Below, in pieces: positions 19,496-27,407 of a stretch of DNA of 44,045 nt; position 1 is the first letter of the stretch; every line of letters starts with the position of its first letter. Both the position numbers and the translations under genes were made by a program. The notes beneath the pieces are model-generated. The model did not search any database. It saw only the letters and a program-made list of their open reading frames with translations, and had not been told where the DNA came from. This DNA comes from Planctomyces sp. (GTDB lineage Bacteria; Planctomycetota; Planctomycetia; Planctomycetales; Planctomycetaceae), in NCBI GenBank assembly GCA_027483405.1, contig JAIXUU010000030.1:1-44045 (forward strand), in the 5' to 3' direction.

Positions 19496-21069
19496 TGGTG
19501 GGCTCCTTTCGCTGGAGCAGCAGTTGCCTCAGATTTCGCGTTCGATGCAGCCCTTTCCTGACTTTCAGCTGGCTGCCCAGGTGCGGGGCCTCGCAATTCA
19601 ATCGATATGCCATCGACCAATTGTGATTGACCTGAGGTGACGACCGAGTCACCTGGCTGAAGATCACCCGTCACTTCCACATAAGGAACGCTTTTGCCAT
19701 CAACCTGCTGCTCGATGCGTTCGCCAAGAGTCACGAGAACTTCCCGCACTGTTTTTTGCGGCGTCACTTTGAAAAGCTTGACCACCCCGGCAAACCTCAC
19801 AATCGCTGATTCAGGAACCACGACAGCCGTCGGGCGGTGATCCGTCAGAATCTGGGCAACAGCGAATGAACCCGCTTTCAGGCGGCGATCTTCATTCGGG
19901 ATCGCCACTTCAATTTCAAACGTCCGGCTGCTTCTTTGAATAGTCGGGTTCACGCGTTTCACCTCACCGGTGAAGACTTCACCAGGGTAGGCTTCAATTG
20001 TCACCCGTACCTTTTGCCCGGTCTTGACCTGTCCCATGACTCTTTCAGGAAGCGACACCTTCAGCTTCAAAGGATGTTCGATCACCAGAAGAAAGACGGG
20101 GGAAATCTGAGTCACGACAACATTTTCACCCTCCGAAGCATGACGCTCGGCCACGGTCAATTGTGGTGAACAGGGAACTTTGACATCACCTTCGAGACAG
20201 GTCAGTGTCGGGACAACCACCCGTGTATCTAGCAGTCGCTTTTCAGCTGTTTTTAAGAGTGCGATTTTCTGGCGAATCGCTGCTATCGTTTCTCCGGCCA
20301 GCAATCGTTGCTGGCGAGCCTCGACCTTGGCCACTTCATAATTCGTTTCGGCTCGTTCCAGGTCATCCTGAGTCGTGACTTTTTGAGAGGCGAGTTGTCG
20401 CACCCGCTCCAAAGTGCGAAGGGAATTCAGTTCAAGCAGCATCGCCTTCTGGACGGCCGGGACAGCTTCAACGTTAAAGTTTTGCCCCGGCGGTTCCTTC
20501 AAACCCAGTTTCGAGAGTTCCAGATCCAAAGCACTCTGGCATTCCTTGACAGTCAGCAGGGCATCCTGGGGATCGAGCTCCATGAGCAGATCACCCGGTG
20601 CGACGAGATCACCCACTTCCTTATGGATTGCCAGGATTCTCCCACCCACTTGCGGGCTGAGGCTGATTTCTTCAAATCCTTCAAGGGTGCCCACGGCTTT
20701 GAGCATCCGCTGCACATTGGCGACCTGGGCAGGGCTGGTCGTGACAATCACGGCTGGCTTGGCCTTCGAAGCCGGATCAGGTGAATCCTGAGGATTTGAT
20801 CCTGGAGAAGCAGCCACAGAGTGAGTGCTTTCCCCCTCACTGAGGCCGGTTTCTTGAGTAGCCGATGAGGCTTGAGAATCCCGTGGAGTTGTTGTCTTTC
20901 CCGAGGCAAACTTTTCTCGCCAAAACCAGTATCCCACCAACGAGACGACAGCCAGCGTTATGACGATCACGATGCCCCGGGTCAGGGACGATCCTGGCTT
21001 TGCGGGAGTTGCCGGGTGAATCGTAGCGGGCGGAGGATTCGGATCGGTGATCTGGGCAGTCGCGGTCAC
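19492..21069 (-). CDS. RND membrane fusion protein (HlyD/AcrA family)
   Basis: The 525-residue product is the periplasmic adaptor of the pump encoded just downstream. A single span at about residues 32-48 anchors it, followed by a Ser/Pro/Ala-rich linker, and then the lipoyl half-motif VGGRILAIHKEVGDLVAPGDLLMELD, a helical hairpin, a beta-barrel domain (KVSLPERVMGQVKTGQKVRVTIEAYPG region) and a C-terminal membrane-proximal domain. It is longer than usual (about 380-420) because of the N-terminal linker and an Ala-rich tail. The frame is open to 21156, but that would overlap the TetR gene by 50 bases; GTG at 21069 has GGAAA seven bases upstream and leaves a 37-base gap, so I choose it. Its stop overlaps the pump gene start. 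Confidence 0.9.
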   Translation of the reverse strand: MTATAQITDPNPPPATIHPATPAKPGSSLTRGIVIVITLAVVSLVGYWFWREKFASGKTTTPRDSQASSATQETGLSEGESTHSVAASPGSNPQDSPDPASKAKPAVIVTTSPAQVANVQRMLKAVGTLEGFEEISLSPQVGGRILAIHKEVGDLVAPGDLLMELDPQDALLTVKECQSALDLELSKLGLKEPPGQNFNVEAVPAVQKAMLLELNSLRTLERVRQLASQKVTTQDDLERAETNYEVAKVEARQQRLLAGETIAAIRQKIALLKTAEKRLLDTRVVVPTLTCLEGDVKVPCSPQLTVAERHASEGENVVVTQISPVFLLVIEHPLKLKVSLPERVMGQVKTGQKVRVTIEAYPGEVFTGEVKRVNPTIQRSSRTFEIEVAIPNEDRRLKAGSFAVAQILTDHRPTAVVVPESAIVRFAGVVKLFKVTPQKTVREVLVTLGERIEQQVDGKSVPYVEVTGDLQPGDSVVTSGQSQLVDGISIELRGPAPGQPAESQERAASNAKSEATAAPAKGAHQ

Positions 21070-21106
21070 GTCAATTTCCAAACAGAGTGGCAATGAATGA
21101 TGAGAC

Positions 21107-21829
21107 TTAGTTTCTATTTGAGGCTGGCGTTGAATTCGCAGATTGTTCGTTATCATTCGGGCGACGTACTGAGCCGAGAGAGTTCATGTGAGTCTTCCAG
21201 ACCTCCCATCCCTCGCCAGTCAGTAAGCCTCCGTAGAGCAGATCCATAATTTCTTGAGCCTGCTCCTGGGGATTGGCGATTCTTCCGGCCATGTAATTGG
21301 AAAACATGGTGCCATAGATGAGATCTCCCACGACCCGCCGAACTTTTTCGAGAGGCATGGAGCGCATGACCCCTTGTTCCATGAGTGCTGAAACAAGTGC
21401 ATCCCAGCGGGCACAAGAGGGATCGTCTTCGAGATCGAAGTACGTGGGGCGTCGATGCTTGAAGTGTGATCTTTCAATCACCATCAGATCGACGACATCC
21501 GGATTCTGCTGAAAGAACTGCAGGTAAGCTTCGATGACGAGGGACATCTGCTCAATGAGAGGAGCATTGCGTGGAACCATGCTTTCGAGGGTCGTTGTGA
21601 ATCTCGTGATTTCATGCTTCACCGTAGCGAGAAAAAGGTCCTGCTTCGTCGGGAAGTAGCGGTAGACCGTCCCCTTACCGACACCCAACCTCTGAGCAAG
21701 TTCCTGCAAATCGGTCGGCGCATATCCTTTTTCTGCAAAGAGAGCCGCCGCCGCCTGAAGGATCTCCTCTTCGCGCTGCTTGCGCAAGTTGGGATTCGCG
21801 GGGCGACCGGGCTTGATGGGTGAGTTCAT
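21107..21829 (-). CDS. TetR family transcriptional regulator
   Basis: The 240-residue product has an N-terminal TetR DNA-binding domain: REEEILQAAAALFAEKGY, then the helix-turn-helix LQELAQRLGVGKGTVYRYF and TKQDLFLATVKHE. The C-terminal ligand domain (about 75-215) is unassigned. It heads the operon with the membrane fusion and RND pump genes, so it most likely represses efflux until a pump substrate binds. A perfect 14-bp palindrome (21870-21883) on the predicted start point of the operon promoter is the probable operator, so the protein should control its own synthesis. The frame is open to an ATG at 21862; I choose ATG 21829 because it directly precedes the basic SPIKPGRPANPNLRK arm, but neither has a clear ribosome binding site. 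Confidence 0.92.
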   Translation of the reverse strand: MNSPIKPGRPANPNLRKQREEEILQAAAALFAEKGYAPTDLQELAQRLGVGKGTVYRYFPTKQDLFLATVKHEITRFTTTLESMVPRNAPLIEQMSLVIEAYLQFFQQNPDVVDLMVIERSHFKHRRPTYFDLEDDPSCARWDALVSALMEQGVMRSMPLEKVRRVVGDLIYGTMFSNYMAGRIANPQEQAQEIMDLLYGGLLTGEGWEVWKTHMNSLGSVRRPNDNEQSANSTPASNRN

Positions 21830-21869
21830 GGGCACACAGACAGGGAAGAAATCGATGAGCAATTATTAA

Positions 21870-21883
21870 ACGGACTCGTCCGT
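21870..21883 (-). promoter_or_regulatory. Palindromic operator, probable TetR-type regulator site
   Basis: ACGGAC at 21870-21875 and GTCCGT at 21878-21883 form a perfect inverted repeat with a 2-base centre. It lies right after the -10 element of the promoter at 21887-21914, covering the expected transcription start, and directly before the TetR gene. This is a normal place for an autorepressor site. Confidence 0.7.
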
Positions 21884-21886
21884 CAC

Positions 21887-21914
21887 ATAATATCGGCGTT
21901 CCGATTCCCGTCAA
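21887..21914 (-). promoter_or_regulatory. Sigma-70 type promoter of TetR-efflux operon
   Basis: Read on the minus strand, TTGACG (21909-21914) and TATTAT (21887-21892) are separated by 16 bases. Both are close to the housekeeping consensus. The palindrome at 21870-21883 begins four bases after the -10 element, so a bound regulator would block initiation. The promoter would transcribe the TetR, membrane fusion and RND genes together. Confidence 0.65.
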
Positions 21915-22175
21915 GAGGTTGTGAACTGGCCAGCCACTTCGACAGAGAATCCTGCAGCGACTGAGTTCGACCCTGAGGAAGAGGCAGGAAATCGCAAAAA
22001 GCCGGAGAGATCGTCGGAACTTCTGACGGTGACCTGTGTTTGACAAAGAGAGCCCTTGCCGACAGCAGATGTGGCTCCAACAAGCATGACGCTGGTTCCT
22101 CTGATGATTTGTGTGAATCGTCAGTCAAAAAGCAGGTTTCAAGTCAGGTTCTTCACAGGTTTCGGGGAGTGTGCG

Positions 22176-22952
22176 ATGTTGAAGATTGAACAAGTTTTGA
22201 AGTCAGCGGGCCGCGTTGCCGTAGCAGTGGCTGCAGTGAGCTGTCTGTGGATTTCCACAGCTTCAGCACAGCCTCCCGGCGGTGGTCAGCGTGGTGGTTT
22301 TCAGGGTGGCATGGGTGGGGGAATGGGTGGCGGCCCTATGGGTCTGCTCATGATGCCCGAAGTTCAGACCGAACTGAAAATCACCGATGACCAGAAGACC
22401 AAATTCCGTGAAACGATGCAGGGGATGCGGGAAGGCATGGGAAATCTTCGCGACATGAGCCGCGAAGAACGCGAAAAGGCCATGACTGAACAGACCAAAA
22501 AGATGACTGATTCCGTCAAGTCGATCCTCACACCCGAGCAGTTCACCCGCCTCGAACAACTTCAGGTTCAGCGTGCAGGAGTCGAAGCCCTCATGATTCC
22601 TTCAGTGGCTGAAAAGCTGGCACTGACTGCCGATCAGAAGACTAAGCTCGAAGAAATTCGCACCTCATCGCGTCCAAATCTCGAAGGTATGCGCGATATG
22701 AGCCGCGAAGAACGCACCAAAATGATGGAAGAAATGCGTACCAAACGCACGGAAGCTCAGGCGAAAATGATGGAAGTTCTCACAGCCGAACAGAAGACCA
22801 AACTCGAAGAACTTAAGGGAGCTTCATTCACCTTCCCCGAAAACCCAGGCTTTGGTGGTCGTGGTGGTGCACCCGGACAGCCAGGTCAGCGTGGTCAGGG
22901 TCGCCCCGGTAATCGGCCAGCTCCTGCCGCGGCACCTGCCGATGATCTCTAA
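22176..22952 (+). CDS. Secreted helical protein with LTxxQ-like motifs
   Basis: The 258-residue product has a signal peptide (hydrophobic to about residue 30, ending STASAQ), a Gly-rich segment (GGGQRGGFQGGMGGGMGGG), a long charged helical core and a Gly/Pro/Gln-rich tail. The core contains repeated ITDDQKTKF, LTPEQFTRLEQLQ, LTADQKTKLEEI and LTAEQKTKLEEL motifs and two RDMSREER blocks, so it looks like two similar halves of about 90 residues. LTxxQ motifs are typical of the Spy/CpxP family of periplasmic proteins, so a chaperone or envelope stress role is possible but unproven. ATG 22176 has GGGGAG upstream and gives the signal peptide; the longer frame from 22056 is not needed. A hairpin follows the gene. 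Confidence 0.82.
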   Translation: MLKIEQVLKSAGRVAVAVAAVSCLWISTASAQPPGGGQRGGFQGGMGGGMGGGPMGLLMMPEVQTELKITDDQKTKFRETMQGMREGMGNLRDMSREEREKAMTEQTKKMTDSVKSILTPEQFTRLEQLQVQRAGVEALMIPSVAEKLALTADQKTKLEEIRTSSRPNLEGMRDMSREERTKMMEEMRTKRTEAQAKMMEVLTAEQKTKLEELKGASFTFPENPGFGGRGGAPGQPGQRGQGRPGNRPAPAAAPADDL

Positions 22953-23365
22953 GAATCAATTGTTTATCTCTCCGCATACCGACTGATCGTTTACCTAAAG
23001 CCAGTGGTTTCTCTGACATAGAGACCACTGGCTTTCTCCTTTAACTAACCATCGACACGATTATTCATAACCAGGCTATTAATAACATGACTATTGATAA
23101 GCTGATAAATGCCAGCAGCGATTAATAATCAGCCAATACCGTCACCGAAAGTTCTTTCAGTGCTCCTTGCGAACTCGAGGGCAAATTGCTCTAGTTTAGA
23201 TGTCATAAACTCAAGTTGCTCAACATTCGTAAATCGTCGCTTCCCGGATCACAACCCCGTCATTTCCTATGGGGCTGTTCAATCAGTCTTAAGCGAGGTT
23301 TGCCCTTGGTCGTCGACGAGAGCTTTTGGCATTGAGATCACAGAGTAATGATTGAAGGGCACATG
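22953..23365. other. Intergenic region, partly AT-rich
   Basis: After the hairpin at 22997-23035 comes an AT-rich stretch (about 23041-23130) with two ATTAATAA copies (23078-23085 and 23121-23128) and an inverted GATTATT/AATAATC pair. The rest leads to the Ala-rich protein gene. A small frame at 23109-23348 has no support as a gene. Confidence 0.5.
22997..23035 (+). terminator. Terminator-like hairpin after LTxxQ-like gene
   Basis: AAAGCCAGTGGT (22997-23008) pairs perfectly with ACCACTGGCTTT (23024-23035), and TCTC/GAGA can extend the stem with one bulge. The 3' side continues CTCCTTT. It lies 44 bases after the stop, and the flanking A and T runs inside the stem would let it work in both directions. 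Confidence 0.75.
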
Positions 23366-24550
23366 ATGCGGCATCGAGCAACTCCACTGGTGATGTTATT
23401 GACATTGATCCTCGCGATATCTTCAGCTTCCGCAGAGCAGCGAGGGCGCGGTGGGGAAGGCGGCGGTGGAGATAAGTCGGGTGGCGGCCGCCCGGGTGGA
23501 TCAAGCTCTTCTGCAGAGAAATCTGGCAGCAAGCCTCCGGGTGGAGCGTGGTCTTCGCCTTCAGGTAAAAAACCAGCCAGCAGCCAGGGGGATTTGCCGG
23601 GCAATGAGGACAAGAAAAATCCTTTCAATGCCAACAACCCACAGGGGGCCGCAGCGGCAGCGAATAAAAACAAATCATCCAATCCAACAGGTACTGAGGA
23701 TGCAGCCGCAGGTGCTGCCGCATCGCGTCGAAATCAGCCTACGGCTTCTGGAGCGGAAGGCGCTGCCGCCGGGGCAGCTGCTGCCAATCGAAATCAACCG
23801 ACAATGTCCGGTGCCCAAGGGGCGGCTGTCGGCGCTACGGCAGCGAAAAACAATCAGCCAGCCGCATCCGGCGCAGCCGGTTATGCGGCCGTAAGAGACT
23901 CATTCGATCATTCCAGCCTCTACAGTCCAGAATGGCATGGAGACAATCAGGCGGCATGGACGGCATCCAACTGGCCAGCCAACGCCGCCTATACTAATGC
24001 CAGCCACGCAGCAGTGGCAGCTCACTGTGGCTACCAGACGAACGCTGCTGTCTCCTACGGATACGGCGACAACGTCAATTATGAAAACCAGATGGTCGTC
24101 GTGAATGGCCAGGTGGCAGGGAGTGCTGCAGCATACAGTCAGCAGGCAGCGCAAATGGCCAACAATGGACGAAACGCTACGACAACACCTGCTGATGACT
24201 GGTTGCCGCTGGGCGTCTTCGCCCTGGTTCCTTCAGAAGACCAGCAGCCTCAGTTGACAGTGCAGTTGGCGATCAACAAGCAGGGTGTGTTACGAGGAAA
24301 TTATACGGAACTCGTTTCTGACCACACTCAGTTGATTCATGGAATGGTTGATCCACAAACTCAGCGTGCCGCGTGGACTGTTGGTGATTCCGAAGGTTTC
24401 TACATGGAAGCGGGCCTTAAGAATCTGACCGATGGTGATGCTCCCGTTCTCATTCATCGACGTGGCAAGACCGAACGCTGGGTGCTCGTAAGTTTGCCAC
24501 AACCGCAGAGTGCAGCCACCAATTCCAACAATCAGGGAAATGGGAACTGA
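23366..24550 (+). CDS. Secreted Ala-rich repeat protein, planctomycete surface-protein-like
   Basis: This 394-residue exported protein has a signal peptide ending ISSASAEQ, a Gly/Ser/Lys-rich low-complexity region, 20-residue repeats built on NQPTASGAEGAAAGAAA, an Asn/Ala/Tyr-rich middle part, and a C-terminal domain (about 277-385) starting DDWLPLGVFALVPSEDQ and including LRGNYTELVSD, TQRAAWTVGD and LIHRRGKTERWVLV. From memory, this C-terminal domain resembles planctomycete proteins annotated as mu-protocadherin-like cell-surface proteins; that label says nothing about function. One cysteine is visible. The frame opens at ATG 23348, but GAAGGG at 23354-23359 sits properly for ATG 23366, which I prefer. 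A strong terminator follows. Confidence 0.8.
   Translation: MRHRATPLVMLLTLILAISSASAEQRGRGGEGGGGDKSGGGRPGGSSSSAEKSGSKPPGGAWSSPSGKKPASSQGDLPGNEDKKNPFNANNPQGAAAAANKNKSSNPTGTEDAAAGAAASRRNQPTASGAEGAAAGAAAANRNQPTMSGAQGAAVGATAAKNNQPAASGAAGYAAVRDSFDHSSLYSPEWHGDNQAAWTASNWPANAAYTNASHAAVAAHCGYQTNAAVSYGYGDNVNYENQMVVVNGQVAGSAAAYSQQAAQMANNGRNATTTPADDWLPLGVFALVPSEDQQPQLTVQLAINKQGVLRGNYTELVSDHTQLIHGMVDPQTQRAAWTVGDSEGFYMEAGLKNLTDGDAPVLIHRRGKTERWVLVSLPQPQSAATNSNNQGNGN
23681..23881 (+). repeat. 60-bp in-frame tandem repeat
   Basis: About 3.3 imperfect copies of a 60-base unit encode a 20-residue repeat (NQPTASGAEGAAAGAAA followed by two or three variable residues) within the Ala-rich surface protein. The NQP triplet recurs at exactly 20-residue spacing. 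Copy number may vary between strains. Confidence 0.75.
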
Positions 24551-24635
24551 GCAGCCAGCATGTCGAACGTCCGGCCAGACCATAAAGCCGCTCACCGACT
24601 GACGACTTATTGAATTCGCGATCCGAAAAATCCAT

Positions 24636-24676
24636 CTCCCGGCACCAAACTTTGCGTGGCTGCCGGGAGTTTTTTT
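24636..24676 (+). terminator. Intrinsic terminator after Ala-rich protein gene
   Basis: CTCCCGGCA (24636-24644) pairs perfectly with TGCCGGGAG (24661-24669), followed at once by seven T residues (24670-24676). This is a textbook Rho-independent terminator, 86 bases after the stop of the Ala-rich protein gene. Confidence 0.92.
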
Positions 24677-24754
24677 GTTTCTAGCACTCCTGGGAGGCAA
24701 AGAGTCTTTTAAGTGGCCGTGGGTTCTTTCATGCGTGAACGATCAACCAGACCC

Positions 24755-24779
24755 GCCCATAGGTTAAAGACCTATGGGC
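24755..24779. repeat. Perfect palindrome, 10-bp arms
   Basis: GCCCATAGGT (24755-24764) and ACCTATGGGC (24770-24779) are exact reverse complements around the 5-base centre TAAAG. No T run follows on either strand, so it is not a plain intrinsic terminator. It could be a REP-like element, a processing site, or a regulator site between convergent genes. Confidence 0.6.
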
Positions 24780-24882
24780 AAGAAACATGCAGCATTCATC
24801 ACTTCGCTCAGCAGAGTGTCGCTCAACGAGAGTCGTTGGGCCGAACCTGCCATAAAGTTTCTTGAGCTCTCAAAATGGCAGT

Positions 24883-25107
24883 TCACTCCCAGCGCCATGG
24901 TTCGATCATGCCGGCAGCCAGCAGTCCACCCAACAGAGCAAAGCTCATGGCCATGAGGCGGACGGTCATCACAGCTCTATCCTCACCCAGACGACTCTTC
25001 AGCCATTGCCCCTTCCGGGTTTCAGCCACAATCCACACAGCGCGCTGCAGGAAAAACAGTCCCATCCCGATCAGTGCCAGACCCATCGCCAGTTCTTGAG
25101 AAATCAC
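24883..25107 (-). CDS. Small membrane protein, two spans
   Basis: A 74-residue protein with two hydrophobic segments: LAMGLALIGMGLFFLQRAVWIV (residues about 7-28, shortened to its core LALIGMGLFFL) and MTVRLMAMSFALLGGLLAAG near the C-terminus, joined by a charged loop (ETRKGQWLKSRLGEDRA). No family is recognised. The reason to accept it is the ribosome binding site GAAAGGTGAC (complement of 25111-25120) placed correctly before GTG 25107. The frame continues upstream to 25188, giving a 101-residue version with a third hydrophobic start, which is the alternative. It is divergent from the HldE-like kinase gene. Function unknown. Confidence 0.5.
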   Translation of the reverse strand: MISQELAMGLALIGMGLFFLQRAVWIVAETRKGQWLKSRLGEDRAVMTVRLMAMSFALLGGLLAAGMIEPWRWE

Positions 25108-25240
25108 ACGGTCACCTTTCTGGGATTCTGCTGCTGCGATTACCATAATCGAGAGCAATCCGTTAATCTTCATGCATATCTTGCGCAATTTGATGTGGAT
25201 TCGTCATCCATCGACAGTCGCCTTCATTCGGAATTGAAAT

Positions 25241-26290
25241 ATGAACATCGAGGATCTCCAAAAGCTGTTTTGCGAGTTCCCCTTGCGGCGTATTGCAGTT
25301 CTCGGAGATTTCTTTCTCGATAAGTACCTTGAGATTGATTCTGGACTCTTGGAAACAAGTCAGGAAACAGGCCGCAAAGCCCATCAGGTGGTGGGAGTCC
25401 GTCGCAGTCCAAGTGCTGCGGGGACAGTGATTAACAACCTGGCCGCTTTAGGTGCCGGGGAACTTTATGCCCTGGGAGCCATTGGTGATGATGGAGAAGG
25501 GTACGATCTCCATCAAGGGTTAAGGAAGCTGGGTTGTTCGACAGATGGCCTGCTGCGTTGCCCTGAAATCCGCACTCCCACCAGTATCAAGCCGACCGAA
25601 ATTCATATCCCGGGCCTGCAGGGAGAAATGCACCGTTACGATGTGCGAAATCGTCATCCCACACCGCAATCGGTGATTGCACAACTGACGGCGGCGCTCA
25701 CTCATATTTTGCCGCGAGTCGATGCGTTGATCATTATGGATCAGGTGGAGATTCAGAACACAGGCGTCATCACATCCTCGATGCGAGATGTCCTTGCTGA
25801 GTTGGCATTACGATTTCCAAAAGTGACTTTCTGGGCCGATAGCCGACGGAATGTGCGCCACTTCCGCAATATCATCATCAAGCCCAATCAGTTCGAAGCG
25901 GTCGGACGATTCAAGCCACTCCCTGGCGACGAGCTTGATGAGAAAGATCTGATTCCGGTCGTCCCTCGCTTGCGGGCCGAAACCGGTGCGACCGTCTTTG
26001 TGACTTTGGGCGAAAAAGGGATCATCGTGAGTGATCCCAAACAGCAGCTGATCCCGGGTTTGAAGGTTACAGGTCCGGTTGATCCCACAGGTGCAGGCGA
26101 TGGGGCCACAGCCGGTGCGGTGCTGACTCTGGCTTCTGGTGGTTCTGTAATCGATGCCGCCATTGTGGCCAATCTGGTGGCGGGGGTGACTGTCCAGCAA
26201 TTGGGAGCAACGGGAACTGCGACTCCTGCACAGGTTCTCGCAGCATTTCGTCAATGGCAGGAGCAACACGGTTCACTTTCGTTCAAATAA
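25241..26290 (+). CDS. PfkB family kinase, HldE/RfaE1-like
   Basis: The 349-residue protein is a ribokinase-fold kinase closest in pattern to the heptose 7-phosphate kinase domain (RfaE1/HldE N-terminal part). Visible features are RRIAVLGDFFLDKY at the start, SPSAAGTVINNLAALGA in the first signature region (56-72), WADSRRN and KPNQFEA in the middle as in the RfaE DPK and TPN segments, and DPTGAGD (281-287) with Asp287 as catalytic base. It would phosphorylate a sugar phosphate or sugar in the cytoplasm using ATP. No nucleotidyltransferase domain is fused and none lies nearby, so a role in ADP-heptose synthesis is only a possibility. A Tat-exported sugar isomerase-like gene follows after 117 bases. 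Confidence 0.85.
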   Translation: MNIEDLQKLFCEFPLRRIAVLGDFFLDKYLEIDSGLLETSQETGRKAHQVVGVRRSPSAAGTVINNLAALGAGELYALGAIGDDGEGYDLHQGLRKLGCSTDGLLRCPEIRTPTSIKPTEIHIPGLQGEMHRYDVRNRHPTPQSVIAQLTAALTHILPRVDALIIMDQVEIQNTGVITSSMRDVLAELALRFPKVTFWADSRRNVRHFRNIIIKPNQFEAVGRFKPLPGDELDEKDLIPVVPRLRAETGATVFVTLGEKGIIVSDPKQQLIPGLKVTGPVDPTGAGDGATAGAVLTLASGGSVIDAAIVANLVAGVTVQQLGATGTATPAQVLAAFRQWQEQHGSLSFK

Positions 26291-26407
26291 TTTGGATTCG
26301 CGACCCGCTGGCTGTCATACTTTGATCCATCAAATGCGTTCATTGCAGTTTGTACGATTGAAATCTGCAGATCCGCTCACACTGAGATATCATCAGGGAA
26401 TACCCGC

Positions 26408-27376
26408 ATGCCAGAAAACCTCCCCATTTCTTCCCGCAGGCAGTTTTTTGGCGATTTCACACAGAGTTTGACGGTCGCTGCTGCAGCGACAACGGGCTTG
26501 TCCGTTGCAACAGGTTCAATCCTGGCCAGCGAACCTGCGGTCCCCACTAGTGGCTTGCTCAAGAAGAAGACTCGCTTGTCGCTGGCAGCTTATTCCTGGA
26601 ATGCCCGTCTCGCTAAAGCGTGGGATGAAAAGACTCCACCCAAAGGCGCGACAATCCCGACGTTCATCGACTACTGCGCTTCGCTCGGCCTCGATGGCTG
26701 CGAGTTAACAAGCTACTACTTCCCGAAGGATGTATCGCCAGAGTACCTCTATGCCTGCAAAAACCAGGCATTCCGCAAAGGCCTTGATATCACAGGCACA
26801 GCGATTGGAAACGATTTCTGTCTTCCCGAAGGCCCGGCTCTCGACGCCCAGATGGCGATGACGAAACAGTGGATCGACAACTCCGTTCTGCTGGGGGCAC
26901 CGGTGATTCGTATCTTTGCCGGGAAAGTTGCTAAAGGAGATACCGAGGAAATTGCCTTCGATCGCTGTGTGAAGGGAATTACCGAAGCTGTCGAGTATGC
27001 TGCCAGCAAAGGGGTTTGCCTGGCACTGGAAAATCATGGCGGGATCACTGCCACGCCCGAACAACTCCTCAAGATCTACCACGCTGTCCCCGCCTCGCCT
27101 TTCTTTGGAATCAATTTTGACAGCGGGAACTTTCGCACGGCGGATCCTTATGCCGATCTCGAAAAGATTGCCCCCTTCGCAATCAATGCACAGCTCAAGG
27201 TGGAAATGTTCAATACCAGCGGCAAGAAGGAACTGGCCGATATCCCACGCATTCTTTCCATCCTGAAGAATGCCGGCTATCAGGGCTATCTCATCCTCGA
27301 ATACGAAGCGAGCGAGAATCCGGATGAAGCCATCCCACGCTACGTGGAAGAACTCCGCAAGTTACTGGATGCTTAG
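26408..27376 (+). CDS. Tat-exported sugar phosphate isomerase/epimerase family protein
   Basis: The 322-residue product has a twin-arginine signal (SSRRQFFGDF, about residues 8-17) followed by an Ala/Thr-rich hydrophobic stretch ending near LASEP. The rest is a TIM barrel of the xylose isomerase-like/AP endonuclease 2 family: CASLGLDGCELTSYYFP, VIRIFAGKV, CLALENHGGI, FGINFDSGNF and YLILEYEA carry the acidic and His residues that normally bind a metal ion. Such exported members are frequent in planctomycetes and are assumed to isomerise or epimerise sugars in the periplasm, but substrates are not known. AGGGA lies before the ATG. It may be co-transcribed with the kinase gene upstream. Confidence 0.9.
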   Translation: MPENLPISSRRQFFGDFTQSLTVAAAATTGLSVATGSILASEPAVPTSGLLKKKTRLSLAAYSWNARLAKAWDEKTPPKGATIPTFIDYCASLGLDGCELTSYYFPKDVSPEYLYACKNQAFRKGLDITGTAIGNDFCLPEGPALDAQMAMTKQWIDNSVLLGAPVIRIFAGKVAKGDTEEIAFDRCVKGITEAVEYAASKGVCLALENHGGITATPEQLLKIYHAVPASPFFGINFDSGNFRTADPYADLEKIAPFAINAQLKVEMFNTSGKKELADIPRILSILKNAGYQGYLILEYEASENPDEAIPRYVEELRKLLDA

Positions 27377-27407
27377 TTGTGGAGCTTTGGGGACTCACTG
27401 CAATGTT

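Larger units (their letters stand above)
21863..22175. other. Divergent intergenic region with operator and promoter
   Basis: The part next to the TetR gene holds the promoter and palindrome described separately. The remaining 260 bases lead to the plus-strand LTxxQ-like gene. A TTGACA sequence occurs near 22038 but has no matching -10 at normal spacing, so I do not call a promoter there. Confidence 0.5.
24551..24882. other. Intergenic region with terminator and palindrome
   Basis: This region holds the intrinsic terminator at 24636-24676, the perfect palindrome at 24755-24779 and a smaller hairpin (CAACGA 24824-24829 with TCGTTG 24833-24838). I see no gene in it. Confidence 0.6.

Noticed and set aside
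22038-22070. TTGACA sequence upstream of the LTxxQ-like gene
   Set aside because: A good -35 but no -10 within 15-19 bases, so not called as a promoter.
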